Shown here: in pieces, positions 62,997 through 64,000 of the stretch
Layout of the letters: every line of letters starts with the position of its first letter
Numbering within the stretch: the stretch's first letter is position 1
From: Ascoidea rubescens DSM 1968
Lineage: Eukaryota; Ascomycota; Saccharomycetes; Ascoideales; Ascoideaceae
Length of the DNA stretch: 64,000 nt
NCBI RefSeq assembly: GCF_001661345.1
Contig: NW_017962927.1
Location: 248,001 to 312,000, forward strand
Reading direction: 5' to 3'
Translations under genes and position numbers: made by a program
Notes under the pieces: generated by a model
Database searches by the model: none
The model's input: only the letters and a program-made list of their open reading frames with translations
What the model was told of the DNA's origin: nothing

Positions 62997-64000
62997 TATG
63001 AAAATCAGGTCAGCAAGAGGAGATACGATACGATACGTTCTTAAAAGACTTTCGATGAAGGTTTGATTCGATTTGCCTAGCGAAAAAAAAAATGAAAAAA
63101 TAGCCAGAGAGAAAAAAAGTAAAACACGTGATTCAACAAAAATATTAACCGGAACAGCAGTGAGGATCGAATGCAGAATATGCGCCTGCACACATGTTTC
63201 AGTATATGTGCACATGTGCATTGCATGAGAGTGGCCCGCCTGAACATGACACAAGCACGGAGCCATAATGAAGCGAAAAACGGTTCTGCTGCCGAGACAA
63301 AGAGTGACAAGGGAAGTATTAATAGCTTAGTTTCCGTGGTGGGTTCTATAATTACACATACAAATACCAATAAAAACATTTTTCTGCGCTAATTATAGGA
63401 AGCAAGGAGAGAAATGCAATAAAAGAAATATCAAATGTACGTGCTTGGTTGCGATCGAATTGGATGAGACGGGCACAAATCGAGATAATCTGATGGAAAT
63501 GAATAGGACCGCACAATAAGTCCAGTGCCGGTGCTAGTAGTGAGGAGCAGACCAGGTCAAAGTTGCAGGACAAAAAAAGAAGCCTCAAGACAACCCAAGA
63601 AATCATAAGAGATTTTAAAAGAAACAAAATGAGAGCAGCTGAACCGATAGTGATGGGGGAAATTGAAATTGGTATTGCCATTTGTTCAGCACTTGCTTAG
63701 CTCTCTGTGTTTATGAAGCTGCGGATTGCTCGATGTCGAAAACTAGTAAAAGAAAGTCAGTTTCAGGATTACAGTTTTACAATTTCACCTTGCCTTTTCT
63801 CAGGCAAGGAAAGAGCGCAGGAAGCCCAACAAAAAGCCTGAGGGGGTCGGTGCGAGCTCGAGAAAAAGAAAACCCCCAGAGACCTGCGCTGGATAATAGT
63901 GTCTCTTCTGGTTGCTTCGAAATGGCAGTTTCTCGAGCTTTCTTCACCAACGCGAAAAAAATATCGGAAATAAAGCGCTCGCACCGGGGATCTCTGTCTT
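62997..64000. other. MTF2 upstream region and right window edge
   Basis: No gene recognised. CACGTG at 63125-63130; a short palindromic cluster of CACATGTGCA-type sequence at 63180-63222; GC-richer blocks at 63180-63330 and 63770-63960 that look like promoter DNA, perhaps for a gene beyond the right edge. Confidence 0.55.
63125..63130. promoter_or_regulatory. CACGTG E-box upstream of MTF2
   Basis: Perfect CACGTG 129 bp before the MTF2 ATG (minus strand), the same type of site as that before the mitochondrial ProRS gene. Confidence 0.45.

Noticed and set aside
63000-63266. N-terminal extension of MTF2 by 90 residues
   Set aside because: The DNA is promoter-like, includes the CACGTG box, and the peptide ahead of Met at 62996 does not look like a presequence, whereas the sequence after it does.

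Overview
This is a 64 kb stretch of nuclear chromosome from an ascomycete budding yeast (Saccharomycotina). It is AT-rich, and nearly every gene has a recognisable budding-yeast counterpart: CYT1 (3' end only), mitochondrial prolyl-tRNA synthetase, SBH1, NAT1, AHP1, CDC9, BRF1, PET8, a small heat-shock protein, a Siz-type SUMO ligase, PIN4, SAS3, ICP55, NAM8, SUA7, JLP1, DDR48 and MTF2. A CSN1-like signalosome subunit and an Iec3-like protein, neither clearly present in S. cerevisiae, plus rapidly changing Asn- and Lys/Glu-rich insertions, point to a lineage outside the Saccharomycetaceae. Ascoidea or Saccharomycopsis relatives would fit, but this is inference. I could not settle the reading of CTG codons because no strongly conserved position uses one.

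Left part (1-21 kb): CYT1 tail, mitochondrial ProRS, then SBH1 (spliced, with an ATG-only first exon) divergent from NAT1, AHP1 divergent from an F-box/LRR gene, CDC9 with two likely start codons, a short LINE-like relic beside tRNA-Thr(AGT), BRF1, spliced PET8, an Asn-rich Iec3-like protein and an Hsp20.

Middle (21-38 kb): in a gap that looks empty lies a 30-codon gene (21169..21261) that encodes an a-factor mating pheromone precursor. It begins MQPST and ends in the prenylation box CVIA, with a predicted 12-residue mature peptide exactly as in S. cerevisiae. After it come a SUMO ligase whose SP-RING is split by about 400 low-complexity residues, PIN4, SAS3, tRNA-Glu(CTC), a short stand-alone Mgm101/Rad52-like protein and a large mitochondrial protein.

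Right part (38-64 kb): a CSN1-like gene with two introns near its start, ICP55, an Asn-rich nuclear-type protein, a 4.5 kb gene-free interval, NAM8, SUA7, a second F-box/LRR paralogue, JLP1, a 2.3 kb gap with a degenerate tRNA-like sequence, DDR48 and MTF2.

Shared themes: the four introns all lie at the extreme 5' ends of genes, and where the branch site is clear it sits within about 14 nt of the 3' splice site. PIN4, NAM8 and the 844-residue protein have long pyrimidine-rich leaders almost or completely free of ATG. GC-richer islands mark many promoters. CACGTG sites lie upstream of the ProRS, MTF2 and Mgm101-like genes.
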